DNA of 64,000 nucleotides from Candidatus Poribacteria bacterium (GTDB lineage Bacteria; Poribacteria; WGA-4E; WGA-3G), in NCBI GenBank assembly GCA_022821065.1, contig JAJEEK010000063.1:1-64000 (forward strand), read 5' to 3'. Shown piece by piece: positions 51,353 through 60,961 of this stretch (the first letter of the stretch is position 1; the number at the start of each line of letters is the position of its first letter). The notes under the pieces are model-generated. The model was not told the DNA's origin, searched no databases, and saw only the letters and a list, made by a program, of their open reading frames with translations. The position numbers and the translations under genes were made by a program.

Positions 51353-53257
51353 TTACCAATCTTTAAATGGGAAGATTCGGGTTTCTGTCGCCATGCCGTA
51401 GAAACTCCATAAACTGCCCGCAACGAATTCACCGAGGATCAAACCGAGGAAGAATGGTGCTGCCTTGCGATGCAGTTGTAATCCACCGTGTTTAATGATC
51501 AACCATTTTGCGACAGTGCTAATCACGAGTGAGATCCAGAGCCAGTTCATACACCAATCGGCTGCGCCGGAAACAGCGTAGCCGACAGCGTGGAAGGGCC
51601 ACCAGAAGAAACGCATCCGTAGAAACATCAGGAGAAACGTGAATCCCATCCCGATTCCCATAAATGTTACTTCGGGGATGTTTGTGCCTGTCGGGAAGTT
51701 GAGTTGCTGTTGGAGCCGATTGAAAGGGTGGCGCGCAAAACTTCCAGCAGATCCGAACTGATACACATCATGCAAATATGCCCAGAAAGAGCCGATAGAA
51801 CCGACAATCACTGCTAAAAGCATTACCCAAACGAGTGGTTTCGGATTAAACCGTGCCCGTGAAGCGAGTTGGAAGCCTTCAAGTTGATGTGGCATCGGAT
51901 GACTGCGGTGTGCCCGATTGAAAAAGAACAGGAAAGAGAGCGCCGTTAGGTTAGAGCCGCCCATACGACGCGAACCCAAGATCGTCGGCAACGCGTAATC
52001 TGGTCCCATGAAATGTAGATCATGCGCTGGCGCACCGGATTCGACGCGCATACGTGTAATTCCGGTCGACAATGCGAAATACAAGACAAAAAAGGCGATA
52101 CCGAGTGAAATGCTGATACCTATCTTCACAGAAAACGCTACGAGATAGATACATCCGATTATAATACCGATGATAGCCGTACGGTATCGCATTGGCTCGA
52201 CCGATTCATCAAGCCTGGAACGTCCGGTAGTGACCTGTTTAAAGACTTCAGCGAGATATTTACGGCTTGCCCATACAGCGAAAATCGCAAGCCCAAGATA
52301 GGCACCTAAAGACTGCTGTCGGTCATAAGGAAAGCCGGGGAGTCCACGAACTCCGACAATTGCGCCGCCGACGCGTTGCATTTTGCGGAACAGGTAAAAG
52401 AACCAACAAGAAAACGACAAATCCAGCGGCATAAAGAATCCGAGACCAATCACAAACGGATAGATAGAGAACGGTGTCCAACCGATGGCGTTCCACGGTT
52501 TTTCGGTGAAAAATTGGCTGATATTCCGAAATCGAACCCCGACAATAGGGATCGTCGGGAAGAGGTAACTAAATCCGTTGATAAGGTTCAGGATTGAAAC
52601 GAGGATAAATGCCGTCCAAAATGCTCTACCTCGGAAGAAGTTAGCACCGCTGTCGCGCGTCATTTCTAAAGGGAGTTGGATGATCGGATAGGCGAGTTTC
52701 TCGCGCTCTGTCCACTGTTTCCGTAGGACAACGTTAATACATAGCATCACAAAGAGGAGTGCAAGAATAAAGCTCGTCCACCACAACGTCGGCCCTAACC
52801 ATGTCTTCAAAACCTGTATATCATAAAGCGTGGATTGCCCTTCGTAAAACCCCTCCAAAACGCCTTTATCTTCGACTGTTGCCCATGTCGGCATGTATCG
52901 GTGGAGCAGTTCGCGCCATTCGTTCTCAGGCGTATCAAACCAGAAGACGTGTCCGATCATTGGGATAAGGACTTGTGTGTGATCATGTGATGCGACAGCA
53001 CTCGCCATACAAAGCATGACGTAGATAACGAGCAACTCACCGTGTGTCAACGCCCATTGCCGTTTCACCTGTCGTAGGAGCAAGTTGAGGAGTGTAATAA
53101 CAAAGAGAAAGAAGACTGCATTGAAAAAGAGCGACATCGTCGTCGGAAAGAGTCCCCACCAGACCATTTCGGTGTACATAATCCAATAGCAGTTGATCGG
53201 GATAAGGATAAGTGCTAATGTAACTGATTTTAGGGTGACACCGCGGGTCAAAGGCAT
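51353..53257 (-). CDS. Polytopic membrane protein (DUF6785/DUF6784-like)
   Basis: A 634-residue integral membrane protein with about 14 hydrophobic helices, for example LALILIPINCYWIMY near the N-terminus and LGPTLWWTSFILALLFVMLC around 150-170. It resembles the DUF6785/DUF6784 membrane family found in Planctomycetes and Poribacteria, which has an OPT-transporter-like look. No catalytic motif was recognised. AGGAG precedes the ATG. It is the last gene of a four-gene unit, 9 bases after the CRTAC-ankyrin gene. Confidence 0.75.
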   Translation of the reverse strand: MPLTRGVTLKSVTLALILIPINCYWIMYTEMVWWGLFPTTMSLFFNAVFFLFVITLLNLLLRQVKRQWALTHGELLVIYVMLCMASAVASHDHTQVLIPMIGHVFWFDTPENEWRELLHRYMPTWATVEDKGVLEGFYEGQSTLYDIQVLKTWLGPTLWWTSFILALLFVMLCINVVLRKQWTEREKLAYPIIQLPLEMTRDSGANFFRGRAFWTAFILVSILNLINGFSYLFPTIPIVGVRFRNISQFFTEKPWNAIGWTPFSIYPFVIGLGFFMPLDLSFSCWFFYLFRKMQRVGGAIVGVRGLPGFPYDRQQSLGAYLGLAIFAVWASRKYLAEVFKQVTTGRSRLDESVEPMRYRTAIIGIIIGCIYLVAFSVKIGISISLGIAFFVLYFALSTGITRMRVESGAPAHDLHFMGPDYALPTILGSRRMGGSNLTALSFLFFFNRAHRSHPMPHQLEGFQLASRARFNPKPLVWVMLLAVIVGSIGSFWAYLHDVYQFGSAGSFARHPFNRLQQQLNFPTGTNIPEVTFMGIGMGFTFLLMFLRMRFFWWPFHAVGYAVSGAADWCMNWLWISLVISTVAKWLIIKHGGLQLHRKAAPFFLGLILGEFVAGSLWSFYGMATETRIFPFKDW

Positions 53258-53266
53258 GTGGAACTC

Positions 53267-55411
53267 CTACTGTTTTCTCAATATTTCGTTTGATGCTTTG
53301 AGCATCTTTACAATTTCCGAGTGCCCCTTTGATTCTGCGAGTGTTAACGCTGTTTCACCGTGTCCGTTTTTCAAGGTAGCATCGGCGCGGTTTTCGAGAA
53401 GAAGCTCTACGATATCCGTATATCCGCGCCATGCCGCATACATCAACGCCGTTTCACCGGTCTGGTTTTGGGTGTTTACTGCTGCCCCTTTTTCAATTAA
53501 GTGTTTGGTTGTCTCCAGATTCCGTGTCTTATTGATAATGAAAATCAGCGGTGTATTGCCGTTGGCATCCGTTATGTTCACATTGGCACCATTTTCGATG
53601 AGAAACATCAGGGTACGGATGTCCGCTTTTTCGGCTGCTATGTGTAATGGTGTCCGTCCCACCGCATCTTTTAGATTTACATCTATATTCATGTTCCGAA
53701 GGGTTGAAACATCACCCGTCCACACAGCTTTGAAGAGTCTATCCGCTGGTGTCTCTGAGAACTCAGAGATAACATGTTCTTGATTTGCGGAGAGGTTTTC
53801 ACGGATTTGCACAACACCGCTCTGCCATCGCACCTCAAGTCTATCAATAGCGGTGTTGGCTCCCAATCCAAAATGGGATCGCGGGTCATGACTGGACAGG
53901 TAACTCCCACCGGGGTTGACTTCCTGTATCTGTGTACGTCCACCCGCTGTCAGAGTGATACGCGTGCCTATACCGTCTCGATTGCTGATAACGCCGACGG
54001 TTTTAATCGACACCGAGTTGCTTTGCATTTCCCAATTTTCCAATAAAGTCGCGGGACCGTTAGACTGCGTGACGAGCATATCAACGTCGCCGTCGTTATC
54101 ATAATCCCCAAAGAACGCGCCACGACTCACTGCAGCACGTTGAAAGTAGATGCCTGCACTTTCCGAGTCCTCCTGAAACGTGCCGTCTCCCTTATTACGA
54201 AACAGTTGATCGGGTTGGCGATATGTCAAAACATCGTGCGTATCCTCAATGTTATCAAGAATATGTCCATTGGCAATAAAAATATCTTGCCATCCATCAT
54301 TATCAGCATCAAAGAAGCGTGTACCGAACCCGACGAACAGAAAACTCTCTTTACCGAGACGCGCTTCATAGATGACATCCGTGAAGGTGCCGTCGCCGTT
54401 GTTGCGATAGAGTGCATTCGTCTCATAAGAGAGGTTGGTCACAAAAATATCGAACCACCCATCGCCGTTGTAATCGCCGGTAGTAACGCCCATACCAGCT
54501 TGCGCCACACCGTTGAAACTATAGGCACATCCGGCGAGGAGCGAGATCTCACTGAACGTTCCATCGCCGTTATTATAGAAGAAATCGTTTCGAGTGTCGT
54601 CGTTTGCGACGTAAAGATCGGGTGTGCCGTCGTTGTTGAAGTCCGCTGAAACGACCCCTAATCCCTTCCCGTGAAATGGACCGCCGATGTCGCCAACACC
54701 AGCTTCTTGACTGACATCTGTAAAGGTGCCATTACCGTTGTTGCGATAGAGCCGGTCTGGTGCGCCTTCAAATAGGGATGGATGGCAATAGGTGTGAATT
54801 CCGTCTTCACCACACGGTGGATATGGGACATCAACCGAATAGACGAGATAATTGACAACAAATAGGTCAACGTATCCATCTAAATTGTAATCAAGGAAGC
54901 AGGCACTACTGCTCCATCCGGGATCCCCGACCCCTGCAGGCTTTGTGACATCTGTAAAGGTACCATCGCCGTTGTTCCGATAGAGGACATTGGTTCCGAA
55001 ATTGGTTACATACAGATCAACGTTGCCATCGTTATCGAAATCTGCGCATGTCGCGCCTTGTCCATAGTTGCCTCGGTTTCCGACTTTCGCAGTCGCAGTG
55101 ATGTCGGTAAAGGTGCCATCACGATTGTTCCGATAGAGTGCACTTGTTGCCTGTTTTGCGGATGGGGACGTATCCCAGTAACCGCTGTTAACGAGATAGA
55201 TATCGAGGTATCCATCGTTATCAGCGTCAAAGAATGCGCCGCCGGCACCGAGGGTTTCAGGGATGTGGAATGCGCCTTCAGCCCCGCTAATATGCCGAAA
55301 GTTGATGCCTGCCTCTTCGGTTACATCAACGAACTGAATCGCTGCGACCGGAAATAGAGGCAAAAGATAAATAAGGGATACAATCAGAGGCAGTCTTATT
55401 TTATTTTTCAT
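53267..55411 (-). CDS. Secreted CRTAC1-type FG-GAP/UnbV protein with ankyrin repeats
   Basis: A 714-residue exported protein from the ATG at 55411. A signal peptide is followed by FG-GAP/VCBS beta-propeller repeats with calcium loops (DADNDGYLD, DFDNDGNVD, DYDNDGDVD), an ASPIC/UnbV segment (about 500-560) and four ankyrin repeats at the C-terminus (about 575-710; GRTPLHIAAEKADIRTLMFL). The ankyrins on an exported propeller are unusual. The ATG lies inside the 3' end of the SUMF1-like gene (TATGAAAAATAA), so translation is probably coupled. Confidence 0.85.
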   Translation of the reverse strand: MKNKIRLPLIVSLIYLLPLFPVAAIQFVDVTEEAGINFRHISGAEGAFHIPETLGAGGAFFDADNDGYLDIYLVNSGYWDTSPSAKQATSALYRNNRDGTFTDITATAKVGNRGNYGQGATCADFDNDGNVDLYVTNFGTNVLYRNNGDGTFTDVTKPAGVGDPGWSSSACFLDYNLDGYVDLFVVNYLVYSVDVPYPPCGEDGIHTYCHPSLFEGAPDRLYRNNGNGTFTDVSQEAGVGDIGGPFHGKGLGVVSADFNNDGTPDLYVANDDTRNDFFYNNGDGTFSEISLLAGCAYSFNGVAQAGMGVTTGDYNGDGWFDIFVTNLSYETNALYRNNGDGTFTDVIYEARLGKESFLFVGFGTRFFDADNDGWQDIFIANGHILDNIEDTHDVLTYRQPDQLFRNKGDGTFQEDSESAGIYFQRAAVSRGAFFGDYDNDGDVDMLVTQSNGPATLLENWEMQSNSVSIKTVGVISNRDGIGTRITLTAGGRTQIQEVNPGGSYLSSHDPRSHFGLGANTAIDRLEVRWQSGVVQIRENLSANQEHVISEFSETPADRLFKAVWTGDVSTLRNMNIDVNLKDAVGRTPLHIAAEKADIRTLMFLIENGANVNITDANGNTPLIFIINKTRNLETTKHLIEKGAAVNTQNQTGETALMYAAWRGYTDIVELLLENRADATLKNGHGETALTLAESKGHSEIVKMLKASNEILRKQ

Positions 55412-56267
55412 ACGCCGGTGCTGCGTCCTTAGCGAGACGAAATCCGATGAAGCTGGTGCCGATTGTGGGGTATTGCCCAATCCGAGTGGAACACCGAGCG
55501 AACATTTCTGGGTTCAACCATGAACCGCCTTTGACAACACGCCGACTTCCAACTGCTGGTCCTTTGGGGTTTCGATCGGAACTCCGGCGATAGTAGGTGT
55601 GGGAATACCAGTCAGCAACCCATTCCCAGACGTTACCCGCCATGTCATACATGCCGTACGGACTCAACCCTGTTGGATATGTTCCGACCGATTGTAAATT
55701 CGATCCTGACTGTTTCCAAACGTTTGCGTGGCGTGTTGTACCTTTAATAGGTTGCGTGAAGGTATCCCCCCAGGGCCACCGCTTCGCCTCAGTTCCACGT
55801 GCGGCTTTTTCCCATTCGGCTTCAGTCGGTAAGCGCATGCCGCGCCACGCTGCATAGGCAACAGCAGAATCCCATGAGACCCCAACGACGGGGTAATCCG
55901 GCTTCGTTTTAGCAATCTCGGGCCAGGTGCCGAACGTCTCGCCATAACTGATAGGGGTATGTTCACTCTCTGTGCCCCCAGTTTCAAGCCAAAACGGATA
56001 ATATTCGGCGTTCGTCACTTCGGTCTTACCGATATAGTAGGCATCAAGATGGATTTCATGCATGGGTGCTTCGTTCGGGAGCTCGTCATCACTTCCCATT
56101 ATAAACGTGCCAGCGGGGACAAGACAAAGATCGGTTTCAGCAAACGTATAAGGCAAAAATCCGGCAATTGTGGAAAGGAGGATTAGGAGCTTTGTAAACA
56201 AATAGGCACGAGTCCTTGTCCACATAACTGTTTTGTTCTTATTTGGATTTTGATATAAGACGTTCAT
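55401..56267 (-). CDS. SUMF1/FGE-fold protein lacking the catalytic Cys pair
   Basis: A 288-residue protein from the ATG at 56267 (a start at 56225 is also possible), with a signal peptide or anchor and the SUMF1 (formylglycine-generating enzyme) domain: FIMGSDDELPNEAPMH, GVSWDSAVAYAAWRGMRLPTEAEWEKAARG, GNVWEWVADWY and GGSWLNPEMFARCSTR. True FGE has two catalytic cysteines, CxxxxC (human Cys336/Cys341). Here only the second is kept (MFARC), and the region ends GFRLA, so formylglycine activity is doubtful. It overlaps both neighbours in the operon. Confidence 0.85.
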   Translation of the reverse strand: MNVLYQNPNKNKTVMWTRTRAYLFTKLLILLSTIAGFLPYTFAETDLCLVPAGTFIMGSDDELPNEAPMHEIHLDAYYIGKTEVTNAEYYPFWLETGGTESEHTPISYGETFGTWPEIAKTKPDYPVVGVSWDSAVAYAAWRGMRLPTEAEWEKAARGTEAKRWPWGDTFTQPIKGTTRHANVWKQSGSNLQSVGTYPTGLSPYGMYDMAGNVWEWVADWYSHTYYRRSSDRNPKGPAVGSRRVVKGGSWLNPEMFARCSTRIGQYPTIGTSFIGFRLAKDAAPAYEK

Positions 56268-57399
56268 ATTCTTGATAAATTTTCGAGGCTTCTGTGTGTT
56301 CCCCTGCGAGCTCATACGCCTTAGAAAGGTTTAGATAGAAGCGCGGTTCGGACGGCTTTAATCGGATAGCGGTCTGATACTGTGCGATCGCCTCCGTATA
56401 CGCTTCTAACATCAGATAAACACCGCCGAGGCTATTACGATAAGTTGCGATATTCGGTTTATGCGCAATCACTTTTTCGTACATCATTTTTGCTTGTGGA
56501 TAGTTTTGCTGTTGGAAGTGAATATAACCGAGTGCTTCATAGCCGCGCGTTTCTTGTGGCGCAAGCGTGACATAACGTTCTAAAGATTGCGTCGCATCGT
56601 TCCATAGCTGCCGTCTGAGTTGGATCCTGCCGAGTCGGTACCACGCTTCAGGATCATCGGCGTTCTGTTGAACAAACCGCTTGAGATGTGTCAACTGCTC
56701 TTCCTCAATAGACAGTGCTTCAAAACGTTGTAAACTCTTCTGTGCCATTCCTATTTCCCCACTGCGGCGATAGGCGGTCCCTAAGCTAAAATGTGCCTTC
56801 ACATGGTACGGATCCATTTCAATCAATGTTTTAAAAGTCTTAATAGCAGATTGCCATGCCTCCTTTTGGAGATACGCGGCCCCGAGCGTGTAATACGCCA
56901 CCCGTGAAATCGGGTCGAGTTTAATGGCATGTTGGAGTTCAGTGATGGCAGCTTCCGTTAGGTTTTCACGGAAATAGGCGACCCCTAACTGGATTCGCGC
57001 CCGAGCATGGTCGGTATCCATTATGACTGCTTTTTTTAGGGCTTGTACTGCTCGTGCGGGGTCCGCTAAGTAGACCAACAGCACATCCCCCAATTCATAA
57101 TGTGCGTCAATATATTTAGCATCGGCGATTGTGGCCCGTTGAAACGCGTCAGCCGCGGCGTGGAATTCTTCGGCACCTTTATAGATTAACCCGAGAACGT
57201 AGTGTGCGTCCGCTAACGAGGCATCAATTTCAACAGCCTTCTCTAAAGCGGTTCGCGCTTTTTCCTGTTCTCCGTGCGTGAGTGCGCGTAACCCGACATC
57301 GTACAGTCGCGCTGCTTCAGGATGGTATCGCGGTGCTGAAATAGCGAGCGAGGTTTGGAGGCATATAAGAAGTATGAGAACATATTTGTATAGGTGCAT
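56239..57399 (-). CDS. Exported TPR protein
   Basis: A 386-residue protein with a signal peptide (about 1-22), then nine or ten TPRs that fill the chain (for example ADAHYVLGLIYKGAEEFHAA, VKAHFSLGTAYRRSGEIGMA). It starts a four-gene unit with the SUMF1-like, CRTAC-ankyrin and DUF6785-like genes, in which stops and starts overlap or are within 10 bases. A scaffold for an envelope complex is a reasonable inference. Confidence 0.87.
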   Translation of the reverse strand: MHLYKYVLILLICLQTSLAISAPRYHPEAARLYDVGLRALTHGEQEKARTALEKAVEIDASLADAHYVLGLIYKGAEEFHAAADAFQRATIADAKYIDAHYELGDVLLVYLADPARAVQALKKAVIMDTDHARARIQLGVAYFRENLTEAAITELQHAIKLDPISRVAYYTLGAAYLQKEAWQSAIKTFKTLIEMDPYHVKAHFSLGTAYRRSGEIGMAQKSLQRFEALSIEEEQLTHLKRFVQQNADDPEAWYRLGRIQLRRQLWNDATQSLERYVTLAPQETRGYEALGYIHFQQQNYPQAKMMYEKVIAHKPNIATYRNSLGGVYLMLEAYTEAIAQYQTAIRLKPSEPRFYLNLSKAYELAGEHTEASKIYQEYERLISKSK

Positions 57400-57686
57400 A
57401 ATGTTATTTTTTTGCAGCTTGCTGCCTCCTGAATCCAGGACTCTCTACACTTAGTTAGGAAACTAATTTATCACGAGATTTCGGTAGCGTCAAGTAAATT
57501 TTGCTCAGATCCAACAAAATCGCATTTGTGAGACGTACTCAGGTTTAATTAGATTTACATCTCGAAATTTGCTATAATTTCATAGCGTCATTTGTAAACA
57601 GATTATCCCCACCGTAGGAACCTTAGTCTTTCATAGGTAATTTCACACGATGACATCTTTAACGCCACAGTTGAAAGGAAAAAACG

Positions 57687-58061
57687 ATGGACGATAAGCA
57701 TCTACCTTGGCACCTCCCTTTGACAGATTGGTGTATCGGAGCAACGGTTTTATTCGCAGTCACTGGTGCCATCATTCTGTGCCGATTCTTACTGCGGAAG
57801 TGGCGGTCATGGCGGATTCAAAGATTTCTCGCCGAACGGTCAATCCTTGCATCTCCAGGTGTCCAGAAACTGACGGCTCACGATAAACAGGTATTAGCAA
57901 AAAAGGTTCAGCAATCCGGAAACCAACGTTTAGAAAAGAGTTTCGCCTTTCAAGGGAACCTCGATCTTTACGTTGCTATCGGACTTTTCGGTTTGGCGAT
58001 GATTGCCTTGGTTGTGTTGGCTATTGCCAACGGTTTCCACAAACACGGATTACCCTTTTGA
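57687..58061 (+). CDS. Small membrane protein
   Basis: A 124-residue protein with two membrane helices (about 16-36 and 95-116) and a basic cytoplasmic middle (RKWRSWRIQRFLAERS). I do not recognise it. AAAGGA precedes the ATG. The zinc dehydrogenase gene starts 19 bases after its stop, so the two are co-transcribed. Confidence 0.65.
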   Translation: MDDKHLPWHLPLTDWCIGATVLFAVTGAIILCRFLLRKWRSWRIQRFLAERSILASPGVQKLTAHDKQVLAKKVQQSGNQRLEKSFAFQGNLDLYVAIGLFGLAMIALVVLAIANGFHKHGLPF

Positions 58062-58080
58062 TCTATCAGAGGAGATTTGG

Positions 58081-59097
58081 ATGAAAGTCGTTGCAAAATT
58101 TGGACTCGAAAGGGCAGGCTTAATTGACAAACCGGACCCGGTTGCTACGGGTAAATTCGCTGTCGTCAAAATTCATTCTGCCCCTATGTGTACGGAATAC
58201 AAAAGTTTCAAAAGTGAAGGTAAAAGCGACAGTTTCGGACACGAAGCGGCTGGTGAAGTGGTGGAAATCGCGCAGGAGAGCAGTGTCAAGGTAGGCGATC
58301 GCGTTGTCGTGATGCCACACTACCCTTGTGGAAAGTGTTACCTCTGCTTAGCGGGTGAATATGCGCACTGCCAGAACGATCATAAGCCACCGAACATTCC
58401 CGAACAGACGGGTGTGACGGCGACTTATGCGCAGTACATCCTTAAACAGGACTGGCAGCTGGTGCCTATTCCAGATGAACTCTCCTATCATCACGCTGGA
58501 ATGGCGTGCTGTGGACTTGGATCAACGTTTAATGCTATGCGGTTAATGAACGTCACCGCGCTTGATACTGTCCTTATCACCGGAATGGGACCTATTGGAC
58601 TCGGCGGTGTGATTAATGCGGTGTATAGAGGTGCGCGCGTTATCGCTGTCGAAAGCCATCCATACCGTGCAGCCCTTGCGAGAAAACTCGGTGCAGCGGA
58701 AGTCGTTAATCCGGAAGACGAAGATGTTCTCAATCAGATTCTGGATTTGACCGATGGTAGAGGCACGGACAAAGGGGTGGAGTGTTCAGCGGCTCCGGCA
58801 GCAGTCCAATTATTGATTGATGCATCGCGTCCGAAAGGACATATCTCCTTGATCGGCGGAATTCGTGAAGTGGCAATTAAGAGCTGGGGAGTTCTTATCA
58901 ATCACGGCTTAACATTACACGGCACGCGGCATTATAACCTCATAGACACACCGGCTATGATACGGATGATTACACAAATGAGGTCACAGCTGGATACATT
59001 TATCACGCACACTTTCCCGATGCACCAGATTCAGGAGGCGTGGCGGTTGCAGTGTACACATAACTGCGGAAAAGTTGTCTTGGAGCCGTGGGAATAA
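58081..59097 (+). CDS. Zinc-dependent alcohol dehydrogenase
   Basis: A 338-residue medium-chain dehydrogenase. Catalytic zinc ligands are Cys37 and His54-Glu55 (GHEAAGEV); the structural zinc has Cys83, 86, 89 and 97 (CGKCYLCLAGEYAHC). The cofactor loop is GMGPIGLGG. The start at 58081 has GAGGAG upstream. It is of the sorbitol/L-threonine dehydrogenase group and probably oxidises a polyol. A Gfo/Idh/MocA gene follows after 48 bases in the same direction. Confidence 0.9.
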   Translation: MKVVAKFGLERAGLIDKPDPVATGKFAVVKIHSAPMCTEYKSFKSEGKSDSFGHEAAGEVVEIAQESSVKVGDRVVVMPHYPCGKCYLCLAGEYAHCQNDHKPPNIPEQTGVTATYAQYILKQDWQLVPIPDELSYHHAGMACCGLGSTFNAMRLMNVTALDTVLITGMGPIGLGGVINAVYRGARVIAVESHPYRAALARKLGAAEVVNPEDEDVLNQILDLTDGRGTDKGVECSAAPAAVQLLIDASRPKGHISLIGGIREVAIKSWGVLINHGLTLHGTRHYNLIDTPAMIRMITQMRSQLDTFITHTFPMHQIQEAWRLQCTHNCGKVVLEPWE

Positions 59098-59145
59098 AAA
59101 TTGATGCCTAATTAACCTAACCTGCTTTGACGGAAGTGAATTTTT

Positions 59146-60189
59146 ATGAGAAACCATATATCTCCTTCAACAGCATTAGACCTTCGTCTCGGTCTCACAA
59201 AGGCGACCGATGTCGCTTTTCCGCTCCGGTGGGGTATCCTCGGTGCGGGTAGAATTTCAGGAATGTGGGTAGAGGCTCTACACGCCTGCGAAGGTGCATC
59301 CGTAACCGCAGTGGCAGCGCGCGAAATCGGCCGAGCAAAAGAATTTGCAAAACAATATGGGGTCACGACCGCCTACGGCGATTATAGGGAAATGGTGGCA
59401 GCCGACGATGTGGATATTGTGTATATTGGTACGATCAATAGATTGCATAAGGAACACACGCTTCTCGCGATCGCAGCGGGTAAACACGTTTTGTGTGAAA
59501 AACCGTTCGCCGAGAATATTTCTGAAGCGCGGGAAATGTACGCTGCTGCCGAAGAAAACGACGTAATGCTACAGGATGGTGTTTGGACCCGCTTTTTTCC
59601 GGCAGTGGAACACGCTCGAACTGAGATTGCAGCAGGTACGATTGGCGAAGTCGTCCTCGTCCAGTCCGATTTTTTTGATCCGATTTATACGATCCAGGCG
59701 GTCCCGCTCGGCTTTGGCGCGGATGCGGTCCCGACATCGATTGTTGCGACAGGCAGATATGCACGAGGTGCTATCGTGGAATTTGGTGAAGATAAGTGCG
59801 CGGTGCTGACTTTTCCACCGCGGAACTCTGAACTTCCAGAAGTGACAGAAATTGTCGGGACAAAGGGACGTATCACGCTTGAGCGTCCTGCCCACTGTCC
59901 GACGCGTCTCTCTATTCGGATACCACCACCGAATGGTGTGCCTTCTCAGTACAGAACAGAGAACGCGCCTGCTCCGTTACACTATTTCGAGTATCCGTTA
60001 CCGAGGACAGTGAGCATGCGAAACGCCTCGCCAAATCAGCACGGTTTCTTGTATCAAGCCGAAGCGATTCACCGCTGCCTCGCTGCAGGATTACATCAGT
60101 GTCCGCAATATAACAAAGAAGAGTCGCTGCACGCCATGAATCTGTTGACGGAGATTTATAAAGCGAACCCGCCTATACCGCGACGTTAG
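59146..60189 (+). CDS. Gfo/Idh/MocA family oxidoreductase
   Basis: A 347-residue sugar dehydrogenase family protein with GAGRISGMW (30s), then CEKPFAENISEA (about 115-126, the EKP motif), and VMLQDGVWTRFFPAVEH; the last resembles the dihydrodiol/xylose dehydrogenase subgroup. The 20-residue extension before the Rossmann fold is unusual but is kept by the only good ATG. Co-transcription with the zinc dehydrogenase suggests a two-step sugar oxidation. Confidence 0.88.
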   Translation: MRNHISPSTALDLRLGLTKATDVAFPLRWGILGAGRISGMWVEALHACEGASVTAVAAREIGRAKEFAKQYGVTTAYGDYREMVAADDVDIVYIGTINRLHKEHTLLAIAAGKHVLCEKPFAENISEAREMYAAAEENDVMLQDGVWTRFFPAVEHARTEIAAGTIGEVVLVQSDFFDPIYTIQAVPLGFGADAVPTSIVATGRYARGAIVEFGEDKCAVLTFPPRNSELPEVTEIVGTKGRITLERPAHCPTRLSIRIPPPNGVPSQYRTENAPAPLHYFEYPLPRTVSMRNASPNQHGFLYQAEAIHRCLAAGLHQCPQYNKEESLHAMNLLTEIYKANPPIPRR

Positions 60190-60271
60190 TGGCATTCTGC
60201 CCATAATAGATAGATTTTGGGCGATTTCAATCGGGTATGCCCAGCGGAATGCGTCGTTAGGTAAAAAGTTG

Positions 60272-60300
60272 TTGACATTCTTAAAGTCGTATTGTATACT
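60272..60300 (+). promoter_or_regulatory. Sigma70-type promoter
   Basis: Consensus TTGACA (60272-60277), a 17-base spacer and TATACT (60295-60300), 95 bases before the antitoxin gene. The best match in the window, as expected for a toxin-antitoxin operon. Confidence 0.7.
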
Positions 60301-60394
60301 CAATCTATTGATTGTATAATGTTAGTTGTCTTTGTCCACCACATTCACCATTATTGTTTGACACACTTTGAACACATTGAAAATGAGGTGATCC

Positions 60395-60625
60395 ATGTTA
60401 AAAACTGTTGAAGCTACAATTGATGAACAAGGTAATGTGAAATTAGTCAAACCGATTCAGTTGCCAAAATCCGCACGCGCATTCGTAACGATTTTCAGCG
60501 AGGAACTCCACGTCCCTGAAACTGCCTTGCTAAGTGAAGCTGCGCTCGCTGAACATTGGCTGCGTCCAGAGGAAGATGCCGCATGGGCCCACCTACAGCA
60601 TTTAGACCCGGACAAGTCGTCTTAA
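60395..60625 (+). CDS. MazE-like/DUF2281-type antitoxin
   Basis: A 76-residue protein beginning with a swapped-hairpin-like EATIDEQGNVKLVKPIQLPKSA strand pair and ending in an acidic tail with a Trp-containing helix (HWLRPEEDAAWAHL) that could fill the toxin groove. GAGGTGATCC lies directly before the ATG. It overlaps the toxin gene by 43 bases. The role is inferred mostly from the neighbour. Confidence 0.75.
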   Translation: MLKTVEATIDEQGNVKLVKPIQLPKSARAFVTIFSEELHVPETALLSEAALAEHWLRPEEDAAWAHLQHLDPDKSS

Positions 60626-60936
60626 TCCGCTTTCCATTTTCGGATTTATCACAAACAAAATTGAGACCTGCGGTAATCCTCGCGGATGCTGGACGAGGCG
60701 ATTGGATTCTCAGCCAAGTTACGAGCAATCCACATATAAGGACACCGTTTATCTCACTAACCGACACTTCTTTTAGTACTGGCTCGTTGCGTTTAGCAAG
60801 TTATGTGCTTCCCAGCAAGTTGTTCACTGCCCACCGTGGACTCATAGTCGCATATCTCGGCACTTTAAAACCAGACGTGTTCAATGAGGTTGTTGAAACT
60901 GTTATCAACATTTTCCGTCCAAGTCTAACACCGTAG
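60583..60936 (+). CDS. MazF/PemK-like endoribonuclease toxin
   Basis: A 117-residue toxin from the ATG at 60583 (AGAGGAAG upstream). It has the MazF pattern: PGQVVLIRFPFSDLSQTKLRPAVILAD (strands 1-3 with the conserved Arg), SQVTSNP, LRLASYVLPSKLFT. It cleaves mRNA and is held inactive by the antitoxin. It overlaps the antitoxin gene by 43 bases in another frame, so expression is coupled. The pair is intact and is the only complete toxin-antitoxin locus in the window. Confidence 0.85.
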   Translation: MGPPTAFRPGQVVLIRFPFSDLSQTKLRPAVILADAGRGDWILSQVTSNPHIRTPFISLTDTSFSTGSLRLASYVLPSKLFTAHRGLIVAYLGTLKPDVFNEVVETVINIFRPSLTP

Positions 60937-60961
60937 GTGTTTAAATTGAGAATATAAAAAC

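Noticed and set aside
53193..54649. Two long + strand frames over the CRTAC-ankyrin gene.
   Set aside because: Shadows caused by the periodic Asp/Gly-rich FG-GAP repeats on the opposite strand.
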